This document shows positions 1-12,533 of a stretch of DNA of 64,000 bases, piece after piece. The notes under the pieces were generated by a model. The model made no database searches, had not been told where the DNA came from, and was given only the letters and a program-made list of their open reading frames with translations. A program made the translations under genes and the position numbers. The stretch covers positions 248,001 through 312,000 of the forward strand of contig NW_025062476.1 in assembly GCF_000002995.4 (NCBI RefSeq). The letters run 5' to 3'. The stretch comes from Brugia malayi (taxonomy: Eukaryota > Nematoda > Chromadorea > Rhabditida > Onchocercidae). The stretch's first letter is position 1, and each line of letters begins with the position of its first letter.

Positions 1-29
1 GAAATTATTTTGTTGATTTTGTTGTCAGG

Positions 30-2893
30 AATAAATGGACAGAAATCTTGTTGGCCTTTTCCGCAAAAAAGAATTTGCTGAAATTGATCCGAATGCCAAA
101 AGATTCACAATCAACGATCACTTGTATGTTCGGTATGCGTTTCCTGTCAATGGTCTGGACCGTTATCGGTCACTCATTCATTTTTGTGCAGGTATCAAAT
201 TTTTAAGTCAGATGTTAGTTTGAAAAGAAATGACCAGTACAGATTTAATTTTAATGTCGAATCTTTTTCGGTCTGCAGGCATATTTGGATAACGTTGAAG
301 AATACAAGGATGATATGGTCGATCATTTCTACAATCAGTGGATTACAAATTTTACACTCGGCGTTGATACTTTTTTGGTTCTCAGTGCTACGCTGACCGC
401 TTTCACTTGGTTTACAAAAATTCATAGGAATTTATCAGGTGTGCTACTATCTGTGTCAAATTCTAAAAAATTTATTAAACAAAAATACTGTCAGAAATGA
501 GCATTCAGAAATATGTTTGAGATAATGAAGTTAATGATGTTCTGCCTTCAAATTGTTGTAATCAGATGTTGTGTAATAATGACAATTAATGATAATAATT
601 AATAATAATAATAACCAACAATAATAATACCAAACACTATAGCAAATAATTGTAGTATTAGCAAAGATAATAATAGTAGTAATAATTTTTAATAGCTTTT
701 AAGTTCCTTTTGCAGAAACGGTGCCAACGTGGACATCGTACGGTTATTGGTTACGTTATTATCGTCATCGAATCATCCGTCTATGGCCAGCTTATATATA
801 TGTGTTGGTGGATGTTGGAATGCGTGCATCAATCCAACATTTCCATCCGATGTGGCCTCCCACTGATCCGGCTGTCCAGTGTCCCAAACACTGGTGGGAA
901 AATGTCCTCTTTGTAAACAGTTTGTTTGAAAATCGCTGTATGCCGTGGACATGGTCAGTTGTATAAATTTCATCACTTCTTCAGTTCATTGAAGCCAAAA
1001 GATTAATTAATGCTGCTCCGTAGTTTGAGAGAAAAGTAGAGAACGGACGAAGGTGTTGAGGCCTTGCTATCGATGGCGCTGGACTCTATTGCAGACATTT
1101 AACAAAATCATTGAGATGGGAAATTAGTGCGCTAAATATTGATATTATATTTTACCGGACATTTTATTATATTATATTTTACTGGATACGGGACAGTTTA
1201 TTCGAAATATTCTTCGCAGCACATTGCACATGTGATATTATTCATTGTTGAGAGAAGATTTGATTTTACATACACAAAGCCTTCCATAAAAAAAGTAGCA
1301 GTGGTATTGACTGTAATGTTCATCGATCAGTGATGATAGCACAAACTTAATCGGGTAGATAAAATCAAACAGAAGTCATTTTGTTTAACGAGTGTAATAG
1401 TGTGATATAAATTGAAGTTAATTTCAGGTACATTGGTACCGAATTCATTTACTACCTCTTGTCACCGATATTCTTGCTACTCTTACATAAAGTGCCAGGA
1501 ATCGGGTTGGCTGTCTCAGTGATAACTATAATGTCATCTGGTTTTCTAAATATGTTTGGCATGATACATTGGAACTTTCCGCCAACTCAGTTGCTCTGGA
1601 GGCAACCGGAGATTTTTAGTGCTGACTTTATTAAGGTAATTTACAGTCTTAATTAAATATTGAAGACAAAATCTTGATAGAAATATTGGCAGTCAATTTT
1701 AAGTATCATCTTCCTGATTTTTTTCTGAAGAAATCGTCAAAGACGGGAAGCAAACAGTGATGTTCAACTAAAATTCGAAATAAATTTGAGTGAAATGTCA
1801 AAATATATTTCTCCTTGCAGCACCATGTGTTAATGTACATAAAGCCGCAATACCGAATAGGACCGTATATTGTCGGTTTACTGCTAGGCTATTATTTAGT
1901 GATTGTTCAAAAGTGTACGAAAAAAACGCTCCAACAAAGTATGAGGTTACAAGCAATCGGTTGGATTTTTGCATCTATTGCTTGCTTCTGGGCCATTTTT
2001 GGCTTATACCCTGCTTTACAGGTATTTTCTACCAATAATTCTACTTGGATTTTCTATCAATAATTCTATTGCATACAGAAGTAGTATTTACATTTGGCTT
2101 AAACTATTCTATCGAATATTTCTTGATATTTACGAAGATTCACAAAGATAGAACATTAATCATTCAATTTCTGATTCACTGCTCCTTAGTCATAATCTAA
2201 CTGGTGCATTCATTCCATGTTCCTATTCCGAAAAAACTCAAAGTTCATTTTTATTTAGGGTTGGGATTGGCGCATATATAATCTTTTCTATGGCGGTTTC
2301 CACCGAACAATATTTGCTCTGTCTATGGCTTGGCTTATTTATGCTTGCCATACTGGTAGTGGAGGAATCATCAACAGAATGCTTAGCATGAAATTGTTCA
2401 TACCATTATCATCGCTTTGCTATTCGGTAATTATTCTAGTTTATTCGTTGTCTTTCATTTTATTAAAATTTTCAACTATGATTGGAAGATATTTTCCATG
2501 TCTCACAGTTTCACAGCCGAGTACAACATTAAATCTTTTTTTGTTAAGATGGTTGGTTATACGAAAGAAGGTTTTAGTTGAATTAGTAAATCGCTGATAT
2601 TCACTTTCCCCACTCATTAATTTCAGGTATATTTGGTGCACATGGTGTTAGTAGTATTCACGTATCTGCTAGTACCATTTCCCATCATTTATACAACAAA
2701 ATGGCCAATTTTTGGGCACTGTGCGGTTCAACTTACATTATCTTACGTTTTTGGTATCATTTGTGCGTTGCTTGCCGAACTACCAGCACTGAATCTAGAA
2801 AGGATCATCTTTCATCATGGTCATAAAAATACTGCTGTGCAACTGGCTAAAGATTGTGGACTGCAGCAATCTAAAATAGCCGATATTGGATAA
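30..2893 (+). CDS. NRF-6-like multi-pass acyltransferase (acyltransferase 3 family), 5' end outside window
   Basis: This is the C-terminal part (about 467 codons) of a nose-resistant-to-fluoxetine (NRF-6/NDG-4) type membrane protein with an acyltransferase-3 domain. Proposed exons: 30-191, 279-438, 716-953, 1428-1635, 1821-2021, 2259-2426, 2627-2893. All junctions are GT-AG and in phase. The first visible exon follows a TTGTCAG acceptor, so the start codon and the NRF N-terminal domain lie upstream. Family signatures are visible: GMRFLSMVWTVIGH in exon 1, GVDTFLVLSATLTAF in exon 2, an RIIRLWPAY block in exon 3, CMPWTW joined to YIGTEFIYYLLSP across intron 3, and several hydrophobic membrane segments. 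In C. elegans, family members affect lipid/yolk transport and drug response. The exact substrate here cannot be told. Possible polyadenylation signals AATAAA lie at 3071 and 3350. Confidence 0.88.
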
Positions 2894-4505
2894 AATCAAT
2901 ATCTTATCACCATACGAGGAGGATTCTAATTGCTTCTTTTGACATTTTTTTCTTTGTATATAAATTATGTCGGTTGTCTGTTATTAGAAATAATTCCAGT
3001 CAAGTTTACATTATGTAATTCACATATAAAATGCAGAGAGGAAACGAGGTGGTTTATTTCTAACTCAACAAATAAATGCTTGTGAGCGCACACAGATTCT
3101 GCTAAGGTTTGAAAATGGATAATTCACGATACATATTTCTCCACTACTTACTACTGTATGCTTCAACATAGTACTATTTTATTACTCATTATCATTATAC
3201 TTCACTATGTGGGATAGCATTCTATTAGTCAAGATTTAGCTTACAATGAATATTCAGCTCAGTCCACCAAAAGAGCAAGTAGCAAATTTACTCTTGTATT
3301 GTAAATGAGTGTAATGTTCTTTTACTGTTGATTTATTGTGTCAATTTTGAATAAATTATTTCATAACTATCAATTTGCAACTGAGTAACTTTTGAGTAGA
3401 TGAATTAGACCTCATAACCTTTGACCATTACGGTTATCAAACGTCAATGGTTTTATCAATCAATTAGATCCTTATGTTTTGTCGTACACCATGCAGAAGT
3501 GCGTCCCACAAACGGATATCCTTCGGTGGACGATGCACTTCCACACGACTCCAGCAATACACTACCTCCTTGACAACCCGTTTCCTCTGCCCTAAGCGTC
3601 ACTGTCCTTCAGTACCTACCATCACGATTTAACTAGAACAAACCCGTCTGCAAACACCAGCTGTAGCAAATTACTACCAAAAGGGGAGGGAGCTTAAAGC
3701 CCGGTTACATAGCTCTTGGGACGTTCTCCGAATTCTAGAAAAGGCCTTAAAACCCAAGCCAAAACACTCACACAGCGCCAATCTCAGTAACAGAGAACTG
3801 TTGCGAAAAGCAAGTCCTACCAGAATTGAAAGGACATAAAATTCAAATATTCACCTTTACAAAACAATAGCCTTTAGGAGAAATCTTGTTCGGAATTTAA
3901 AAAACATAGCAGAACGTCAGTACAGTTGTACCACAAACTCATTCCTTGTACAGCCATATAATTAGAACTTGAATCTTTAGATTTATCTAGAGTTATGCAA
4001 ACTCTACGATACAACTGAAAAAAGGCTGTATCAGAATATGTTCAGATCCCTTCACTTTTATACAAATTTAAAATGCCATGTTGCTAAGCGATTTTTAATA
4101 ACTGCTATTTGAATACATAAAAAATATCGAAGTAGGTCACAAAATATCACTGCAGGTATTTGTACAAAGCATCATATAATCAATAACGAGGGTGCATGCA
4201 AATCTTTTAAGATCTTCTGGAATAAACATGATCTACATGGTGCAACATTCAGTGTAGCAGAGAGAGAACAATGGAAGAAAATCATAATAAGCCTAGAACG
4301 ACGTAACCTTAATTGAATAACTAGGAAAGGGCAGTTTCCCCCGGAAGCATGTATAAATTATTCGAAAAAGAATATTTTGAGAGTCAGTTTACCGATAACA
4401 ACTAGTTCAAAATGATAGTAAATTCAAAGAAACCCTCTTTATGATGTAAAAGGAATGTGACTCCAACGGATCAGAAAACTGTGCCCTCAACAGTGAGAAG
4501 TCATT
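2894..4505. other. Intergenic region between convergent nrf-6-like and cdc-37 genes
   Basis: No open frame with coding character was seen here. It holds the 3' UTR of the acyltransferase gene and presumably that of cdc-37. A stretch at about 3480-3720 is visibly more GC-rich than its surroundings and contains an inverted repeat at 3496-3542 (see findings). Confidence 0.5.
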
Positions 4506-6207
4506 TCAGTTGTTTTTGACACTTTCCTCCTTAGCTGCATTTGCGTCCGGAATCCATAAACCACTATCAATACATCGCTGCAAATGATATGTAAATACTT
4601 CACGATCCATCTTCTCAGCAACTTCCTGCAGGCGTGCCACTTCTTGACTATCAAAAGCGGCTCTCATGTCCTAGAAAAAAAAAAAAAAAAAAAACATCCA
4701 CTTCTCTAAAAAGACGAGATGCGAAACAAATTCTGCGGAACTAACAAACAACAAAATCTGATTCACCCAAAAGAAAGAAAGAAAAACCTCAGGCAAACTT
4801 TCATACACTTCTTGAGGATCCATACCACCCGGTGATGCAGCAATACGTTTTGCCTTCTCCTCTGTTTCATATTCAGCAATCGCTGCATCGCGCTTGTCTT
4901 TGCCTCTCTTACGAAGCCTATCACAGAAAGCATCAACCTCCTGTCGAAACATCTTCGCATAGGAAGGGTCGGCAGCACGGAACCTGTACACTAACATCAA
5001 GTTATTTACTCGTCGCATTTATGTTTAAAATAGTAGTAGTTGATGAAGAAACATAAAAACTTTCCAACTATCTGAGAATCCAGAAAATGATATATATTCA
5101 AAACAAACATGGCACATAAATTCACTTTTTGAAAAAATTTTTGATGACATTTGTGTTGGTTGCAAGTGCATGAAGAGTTTTCGATAATTCAAGCAAGTAC
5201 TGTATAATAATACACTGTTCTGCCATAACGCACATCTCTTTATCCTGAATCATACAGCAATTAGAAGAAAGTACAAATACTTAAGTTCGAATAGTAAAAA
5301 ACATCAAAAAGGACTTCACCAAGAAATGTTTTTCACCTTGAATTCCATCGCAAGATTTAGCGCTTGAATGGTAAGCCAGCTAGCAGTAAAATCGGAAGCC
5401 AAATGAGGGTACTCTAATAAATACTTCTCGGATTCTTCCAAGCCATGAATTGCACCATATGCTTTCAGCAACTCGTCGTTTTTCGTGAAAAAATCAGACT
5501 GCAAAATGATGTGTTAAGGAAAAAAAAAGAAGGAAAGAAAGTAAGAATAAAAAAATGAAATACATATGTGACATTTATTTATATAGTTAAGGCTTAAATA
5601 ACAAACCATGCGTTTGCTTTCCTCTTCCTCTGATAATTTCGGTGGTTCGGTTTTCTTATCCACTATTTTATTGATACGCTGAAAACTAGAACAAAAATTA
5701 GTGGAGGAAAGGTATTAAATGAGAGAGGTATTAAAATTGAAAGAATGAAAACTAAGTAACAACCGATTTACTAAAGGCTTCATGACCAATGGTATCAACA
5801 TTCCACGGTTCGTTCTTCTCTTTCTCATTCAATTCTTTCTCTTTTCTTTGGTATTCCTCTTCCTGCTTCTTAACTTCCTCAATCTCAAGTTCCAACTTGA
5901 TTCTTTCTTTGTCGTCCAAATCACTATTTTTTAACTTCTCTTGTACTTCCTGCAAAAGTGGAAAATAATTGGTTTAGCAAGAAAAACAAAAATAGGAAGA
6001 AGAGTTTTTGGCGCTAACCAGTATTCGTTTTTCCACAATTGACTTTCCCTCCATTAATTTCTCCTTTTCCTGTTTACGCTCAGCCATTCGTTCCAAGCGT
6101 GCCTGATGTCGCCATCGAAACAGCGAAGGTGTATCGATGTTCGGATGTGTGTCATCCTCATCATCTGATACTTCGATCGTTTTCCACTTGGAATAATCCA
6201 ATGGCAT
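4506..6207 (-). CDS. cdc-37: Hsp90 co-chaperone CDC37
   Basis: CDC37 recruits protein kinases to Hsp90 in the cytosol. Seven exons (5' to 3'): 6019-6207, 5761-5949, 5607-5678, 5337-5498, 5126-5244, 4788-4983, 4506-4670. All phases match and give 363 residues, close to the usual nematode length. The N-terminus is diagnostic: MPLDYSKW, then [19 protein letters not shown]. This contains Ser14, equivalent to the conserved CK2 site Ser13, and the HPN motif. A charged coiled-coil region (exon 2) follows, then the central Hsp90-binding domain (exons 4-6) and a C-terminal domain with [13 protein letters not shown]. The start ATG is the first codon of the conserved N-terminal motif. Confidence 0.96.
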
Positions 6208-7022
6208 CCTTTAAATGAAACTATTAGAAAAGAACGATTAATGAACACCCAACGACCACTCTCCAGTGAAACAGAGAAGATAAGGATGAGGTAAGAGTTA
6301 CTATGTCACCCTGAACTCGACAACAACCTCCCCACCCATCAACTCACTCTCATTAAACTACTACTGCCGCCATCACAGCACCATGTCACCACTGGTTTAT
6401 AGACAAGTTGCGAAACTTCTCGAATGTTTCGACGCATTGCACTGCAGCTCAATTGTCCATCCATCTTGCTTCTTGTTTTGCAGAAGGGATTTTTGGGGGG
6501 AGGGGTGTTCCGTAATGTTTACATTTGAAAGATGAGGTAGTGTACTATAGCGGGAAAAGTACTGCTTAGAGCAAGTCTTCCAGCCATCTGTCTCGTTACT
6601 TTTGTGACATGTCACACAGTGGCAAGGCATCTCTCCTAGGGCAAAGTGTAAGAAAAATAAAAGTCATAAGAGGTAAAGATGAAGTGATAAGCGACCTTGA
6701 TGGATGAAGTAGGCCTTGGCAGGAAACCACCGCTCGCTGAGATATTTAAAGAATTGCATAACTCAATACTCATTGTTCGATAAGATATACCACCGAATGA
6801 AATTAAATGCAAATTTATGGAACGATCTGGTGATATATATATGAATAACATAGAAAAACACGATATGAGAGTAGTTCGAAATGCAGCTACCAAGATTTAA
6901 TCTGTACAAGTATAATCGTTTCTCTCCTTCTTTCGAAACCCTCCATTACATTTCTCCAAATTTTATGCTTTTATAACAACCAAACCAAAGAAAATTTATG
7001 TTTATTTTTATTTAAAGAAAAT
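6208..7022. other. Intergenic, upstream of cdc-37 and downstream of the oligoribonuclease gene
   Basis: No supported gene. Two short minus-strand open frames here have no recognisable domain and no plausible splice partners. The region presumably holds the cdc-37 promoter. Confidence 0.4.
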
Positions 7023-8315
7023 TTATGGGATGAAAATATTCTTCTTGTACCAATTCAGTTCTTGAATACTCTCATAAATATCATTAAGCGCCCGGTGGGT
7101 ATTTTCTTTTTGTGGTTTTCTTGCATATACATCTGGGTACCATCGCTTCACCAACTAAAATACACTGACCGAACAAATCAATAAGAGATGGCATAATATG
7201 TATATGAACAATTGATGAAATAGTTAACTTGGCAAACAGAAATTTTTCCTTGTTTAGAGAATGATTCTACCTCTTTTATACTGGATACATCGATGTTACG
7301 ATAGTGTAAATGCTTTTCAAGTGTAGGCATGTATTTCTGTAGAAAAATTCGATCACTGCCAACAGAATTACCACCAAGAGGGCACATACCAGAATCAGTA
7401 TGTTGCCGGACATATTTTAAGATCTGCAACTATTCAGTTTTTTTTTTTTTTTTTTTTTTAAATCCTAATAAGGAAATACAAAGGTGTTGAGGAACATTAA
7501 GCAGGAATATGTACTATTTTTGCTCATTGGCAAATCTCATTTATACATTTTTCCTTGTTTTCGTCTCTTCCACTTTAATTTTTTCTTCTTATCGGTAAAA
7601 TTTCACAAAAAGTAGAGGAATTTCTTTTCGGGACAAAATTACTGCTTCCCGAAATCTATACTTTATCCCTTTGTTCACTTCCCTACTCAAAACAACTTAC
7701 TAAAGTGATATGACTACCTCATTCTCAGCTTCCTTCATAGTTATTTTACTAGATAGTATTTCCTGCAGAAGGCCATTGGATGCGAATGTTGCTTTACACC
7801 AATTATCCATTCCTTCAAGAACTTCTTTTGGTTGTGATATGACCAAATTAAGTCCTTCTTCGACAACCTGCCAACCCATATTTCTTTGTCAACAGTTCAA
7901 ATCAAACTTTAAAGTCACATCAGTCCCACGTGTACATGTATGTTCATGTATCAATCATACAAATGACTGAAATGATGAATGCTAATTTTAAAATAAGTTA
8001 ACATTAGAGATCTCTTTCGGAAAGCGATTATCGGTTTCAGATTTTCTTACCTGAGCTTAAAAGAAAAAAATCAGTGATAGTTACCATCAAATCAGCTTCA
8101 GTAATGGCACATGCAATTTCAACGATTGTTTTACTGCTAACATCCAGACCTGTCATTTCGCAGTCCACCCAAACGATACGCCGGACTCGATTAGCTTTAC
8201 TCATAGTAGTAATGCTTTTACTCAACAGACGATGGAAAATACTGACAAATGCCGTTTTAAAGAGATATTTCGAAAATTGAAGAAAAAGGCAACGTCTCCT
8301 GAAAATGAAGTCCAC
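7023..8315 (-). CDS. Oligoribonuclease / small RNA 3'-5' exonuclease (REXO2 type)
   Basis: This DEDDh exonuclease degrades short oligoribonucleotides in mitochondria and cytosol. Four exons: 8085-8315, 7718-7867, 7271-7423, 7023-7154; 221 residues from the first ATG. Catalytic residues are visible: D51 and E53 in WVDCEMTGLD, D151 in GNSVGSDRIFLQ, H198 and D203 in THRALNDI. The first 37 residues are basic, hydrophobic and free of acidic residues apart from D2, as in a mitochondrial presequence. A second in-frame ATG (residue 38, MSKANRVRR) sits just before the conserved core, so two isoforms are possible. The neighbouring same-strand genes are about 0.8 kb away, so no operon is obvious. The C. 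elegans orthologue is, from memory, C08B6.8. Confidence 0.94.
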
Positions 8316-9148
8316 ATTTGCACTTCATCTAACAATATTGTCAGTTTCACCACTACATTTTAAACAATAATAACTGCTAACACCGTGAATACTGCCCCAA
8401 GCTGCCGTGGATTCACACAAAATATAGCTAATCTGGATAAAGGATATATGCACGTAATTAGCCATGAAATATGAGTAGCTGATATAAATAAATATTCCTT
8501 TATTATAATGTGACTTATTCGTCTATTACACTATACAATTATACATGATTCAAGATAACACACGTTATTTCAGCTTCTTGCAATTTTTTCTTGACTGTTT
8601 ATCCCAAAGTAGGTCAGTATCTTTCCGGAATTCTATCGCATCTTTAAAACCATTTGATAGGAGTAAAAATAATTAGCTGGCCCATACTTGTCCAAAAATA
8701 CATATAGAATGCAACAAATCTTATGCAAACATGACTTTAAAAAGAACAAAACGGTGAAGAATAAAGATGCAGGGTAGGCATTTGAGAGTAGAGGAAATAA
8801 ATATATACGTGAAGACAACACAAAATGCAGAGAAAAAGAACCCTCTCGCATATGCACTGGATAATCTAGCACTATATGCAACAACCTAAGTTTGATTTTA
8901 GAATTTTATAGCAAAATAAAATAAAAAGCAATAACAAAGAAGAATATATAAAATAACTTTGGGAAAAGTGAGAGAAAGCCGGAATATGTTCTCTCGCTTC
9001 TAATTTAAACAACCTGAAAGATAATGTTCATGTAACTATAACGGTCTAAATGATTTTTTAGGACAACAAAGAGAAAATATACCCAAGATCCTATTAATGA
9101 TACTACCATTTGGAATTTCAATATTTGCATTGCACAATAATGTTGCCA
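8316..9148. other. Intergenic between MADF gene and oligoribonuclease gene
   Basis: AT-rich, with no coding signal that I can support. It contains the 3' UTR of the MADF gene and the upstream region of the exonuclease gene. Confidence 0.4.
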
Positions 9149-11377
9149 TTATTTAGAATCAAACTGCATCTGCTGCGAGAGCCTAGAATTATCAAGCCAG
9201 TTCTGAATCTGAGCCTTCGCGATTGCCCTAGCATGTTCCGGAAGTGCAAGCATATCAGCTGTTACACTTAATGCAAATGCTTTGTCACCATCAACAGCAT
9301 TCATATCACGTTGCTGCAGTGATAAATTTCGTGTGACCATTGTTGCCCGCTCTGCTTCTCTGTGAGTACCTGAAATTCATTTTGAGACTTCTAACCAAGT
9401 TTATTCTTTATTAGCAACACCTCGATCTCTCATTTATTGTTTCGTAACATCTTGTCACTGTGAAGCAAAAAATGTAACAAATAACTAATGTTTGAGTTAC
9501 TCAGTTCCTTACGATTAACAAATATAGATTTTATTATCATTTCTCACCCTGCACCGTTTTAACAGTAGTCATTCCTCCCGGGAACAGTACTGAAGAATAT
9601 AGTGGCTGGTTCTGCGAGACACTGTGCTGACCGTGCGCACTATCTGCTAAGTCATCCAAAAAGCCATCTTCGGACAACTCTTCACTATCATGTTTTCGTT
9701 TGACACTTCTTGAATAATGCCTAAAAGATTTCAGTTGCTTATGAGTGCAAAGTATTTATTCAACCCAGCTTGTTGCCCAATGAATTTTTCCAACTCTTCA
9801 ATAAATTTTTTCACTTATAAAATGGTCATTGCCAAGACATTATAAAATGCATATTTCGAACAATAAAAAAAATCTTTTTGGATAGAGAAATAAAAATTAA
9901 AGTTGTTTCGTAAACACATAACTTAACTTACGTGGCTCGGTCATCTAAAAATGGATCAATCCACATCATTTGAGGAAACAGATCCCACTGCGACTCCTCT
10001 ACTTCACCACCATTTGCACTTGACATCCGTATCTTTCGTTTCTCTCTTACATAGCGATCACGCACTTTCTTCCATTGCTTATAGATAGAATTAATGTCTC
10101 CTATAAAAAGTCTTAATTGAGGATGATAGCACAAAAAAAAAAATCAATAAAAGTTTGAAACCAGCCAGAAGTGGAAAAGAATCTGAACCTGGAAAATCCA
10201 AATTCTTGATAATTTCAGCCCATGCTTGATTTCGACATTCGGAATGCCTATATTTGGGATCTCTGATATCATAAAGACATGGATGTTGTTGCACTTCTTG
10301 AATTAACGATAGCGAGAAGGTCGGATCATTGATCACGATATGATGCGGAGTCTAGAATTGGCCAGTGACCGGTTTCAAATAATTTACTTTCCAACTTAAC
10401 TATGTTAATTTATCGAACAAGCCCATTCCAAATCTTTCCTATCCTTTCTTCCTAGCGCAAATTAAATACAAACTCCTCCAGGTGAAAGCATAACTCCTTT
10501 GCCGTCTTTAGCACGGGCAAACTGTTGCTGCTGTCGGTCAATCATATGTGGGTCCAAAAAGGTCAAGTGTTTAAAGTATTGCCATCCAGTATGTTCCGCA
10601 CCGTACTTTAATTTCTTTTTCTCTTTTCCATATTTATCACGCAGCTGCTTCCAACGATTATATAATGTACGAGCATCACCTGGAAAATCATTCACCATTC
10701 AATTTTCTTAATTTCTCAAACTCATCGATTAAATTCATTAAACATCTCAATATCCATCGGTAAGTTCTTTGCTCCCACAAAGTTAAAGGATAACAACGAT
10801 TACAGTTATATTTCGAGTGAACCATGATAACATAATGAGGTCGAAAATTATAATGATCATGATATTCTATCACGACTACCATTACAAACTGATGAAAAGC
10901 TGTGTCATACCAATGCGGGTGAGATTCACTATTTGTCTCACGCTCTCACATCATATAAAATATAAAATTATTCAAGCTTTATGGCTATCTTATCCATCGC
11001 ATTGATATGGTAATATTTGCAAGAGAAATAAGTAATATGATGATAATAAGAGAAACAGTATGAAAAATTAATAATACCATCAAATTGCAATATCTGTACA
11101 AGCCGATTCCACACTTTGATCTTATGATCCGCTGAGCGATACAAACGATCCTTGGCATCATAAAGGCAGCGACTGCTACGAACAGCCTCGATAAGACGTA
11201 AGTTGAATGAACATGGTTCTGGCTCTTCCATCGAGTGACCCAGCACTCTCCTGAAAACAGAACAGTCTTCCTGTCTGATGACCAAGAATGAACCCATAAA
11301 AATGTAAGGACTCACAAGGACAAATCCGCCTCACTCTCCTGCTCGTACACTGGTGACGGGGACTGACCACTCTCCAT
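9149..11377 (-). CDS. Two-MADF domain protein with C-terminal BESS-like motif
   Basis: Probable nuclear DNA-binding regulator. Seven exons: 11316-11377, 11078-11250, 10474-10679, 10189-10351, 9932-10100, 9548-9720, 9149-9369; 388 residues, all phases consistent. MADF domain 1 spans about residues 31-125 (LRLIEAVRSSRCLYDAKDRL through TLYNRWKQLRDKYGKEKKKL and WQYFKHLTFLDP). MADF domain 2 spans about 157-255 (LIQEVQQHPCLYDIRDPKYR, IYKQWKKVRDRYVREKRKI, WDLFPQMMWIDPFL). Each domain is interrupted by one intron at an equivalent place, just after the F-D/F-P-G motif, suggesting an internal duplication. An acidic linker and a BESS-like helix (FALSVTADMLALPEHARAIA) close the protein. MADF proteins bind DNA and BESS motifs mediate protein contacts. 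The specific orthologue among nematode madf genes cannot be assigned. Confidence 0.9.
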
Positions 11378-11568
11378 GCTGCACTCCACGTTCAGCAACC
11401 AAATCACCACGTCCACTCCAACACCACTCACTTCCCAAGCACATCGCAAATTCACGCGGCCCCTCACTGGCAACAGCTAATCGGCACCAAACCTGCTGTT
11501 GATGTTAAGTCCGGCAGCTGTGGATGTAGAATTGGGGGGCTATTCCTGACTTGTTTGGTCAAGGCAGG
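11378..11568. promoter_or_regulatory. Short shared upstream region of divergent MADF and mrpl-20 genes
   Basis: Only 191 bp separate the two start codons, which face away from each other. This segment must therefore hold the 5' ends of both transcripts and is probably a bidirectional promoter. No TATA box or named factor site was identified. The role is inferred from position alone. Confidence 0.5.
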
Positions 11569-12533
11569 ATGAGGTCAAGTGGGGTCAACTTTCTGCGTCG
11601 TGTCATCAATAGTCCATATCATCCGTTCTACGTCAAAGTCAAACCAGATGTATGGCAGAAACGTGAACAACTTAGAAGATTTGTTGCCGTACGTGTTATT
11701 TTTAACAATTTTGCTAATAATAGTAATGTTGGAGCACTCTCAGTTTATAGTAATATTAAAGAATATTGTAGTCAGTATTGGAATATGTAATTATGATATT
11801 ACAGTCTTCCGTTTACTAACGGTACACAATGATACTGTATGTTTCAGTGGCAGTACGGTTTCCAACGGACTACCGTACGAAGAGGCTTACGAAAATTGAA
11901 TAAACTGTATACATATTTGAATATGCAACGTGAAGATGCACCGAAATTGGAGAAATTTGTAAGTTTTCTTCGAACAATTGACAGAACGCTGTTTCACTTT
12001 TTTATATCTAAAATATTACAACTGTATACATATACTTAAAAGATTATGTATTGTAATTGTGAAGATTGCAGTATGCGGAAGAACGAATAAAGGCAGCTCT
12101 CGCCGAGTACCATTTCGACTATGCACCTTTCCGAAATATGCTTGCAAAAGCGCATGTCCTGTTAGACAACGTTGTCATTTCGCAGCTTGCAGTCTACGAA
12201 CCTGAGTCTTTCAAGGTTATACCGCTGTTTGTTGTAAATGTTGGGTGCTTAAGCCATATTGCAATAAGTTCGTTCTAAATCATAATATGAACTAAGTTCG
12301 TTCTATATGATTTGCATCTCGACTAAACGTGATTACATCAGAGTTTGGTTATGTTGACAAAGCAAATGGCAGTCGAGGATGGACGTCCGGTAGTCACAGA
12401 TGAAGAGCAAATGAACGTGCATACTGACCAATCATTATTTGGTACTCCATTCGAACACTCCAAAGTGTTTCCTCGGGGAGCTGCAGAGAATCACCAAAAA
12501 CCTCCGAGACCACTCAAAATTACGGAATATTAA
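11569..12533 (+). CDS. mrpl-20: Mitochondrial ribosomal protein bL20m
   Basis: Component of the large subunit of the mitochondrial ribosome. Four exons: 11569-11688, 11848-11958, 12072-12215, 12342-12533; 188 residues, all introns phase 0. The best family match is in the C-terminal half: a helix ending in LLDNVVISQLAVYEPESFKS followed by LVMLTKQ, which aligns with the conserved 'L..LAIYEPKTFKSL..L.K' of animal L20. The N-terminal half is basic (PDVWQKREQLRRF, RRGLRKLNKLY) as expected for an rRNA-binding protein but diverged from mammalian L20. An acidic/His-containing C-terminal extension of about 50 residues follows the core. The ATG at 11569 is preferred because an upstream in-frame alternative would be a TTG. 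Confidence 0.8.
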
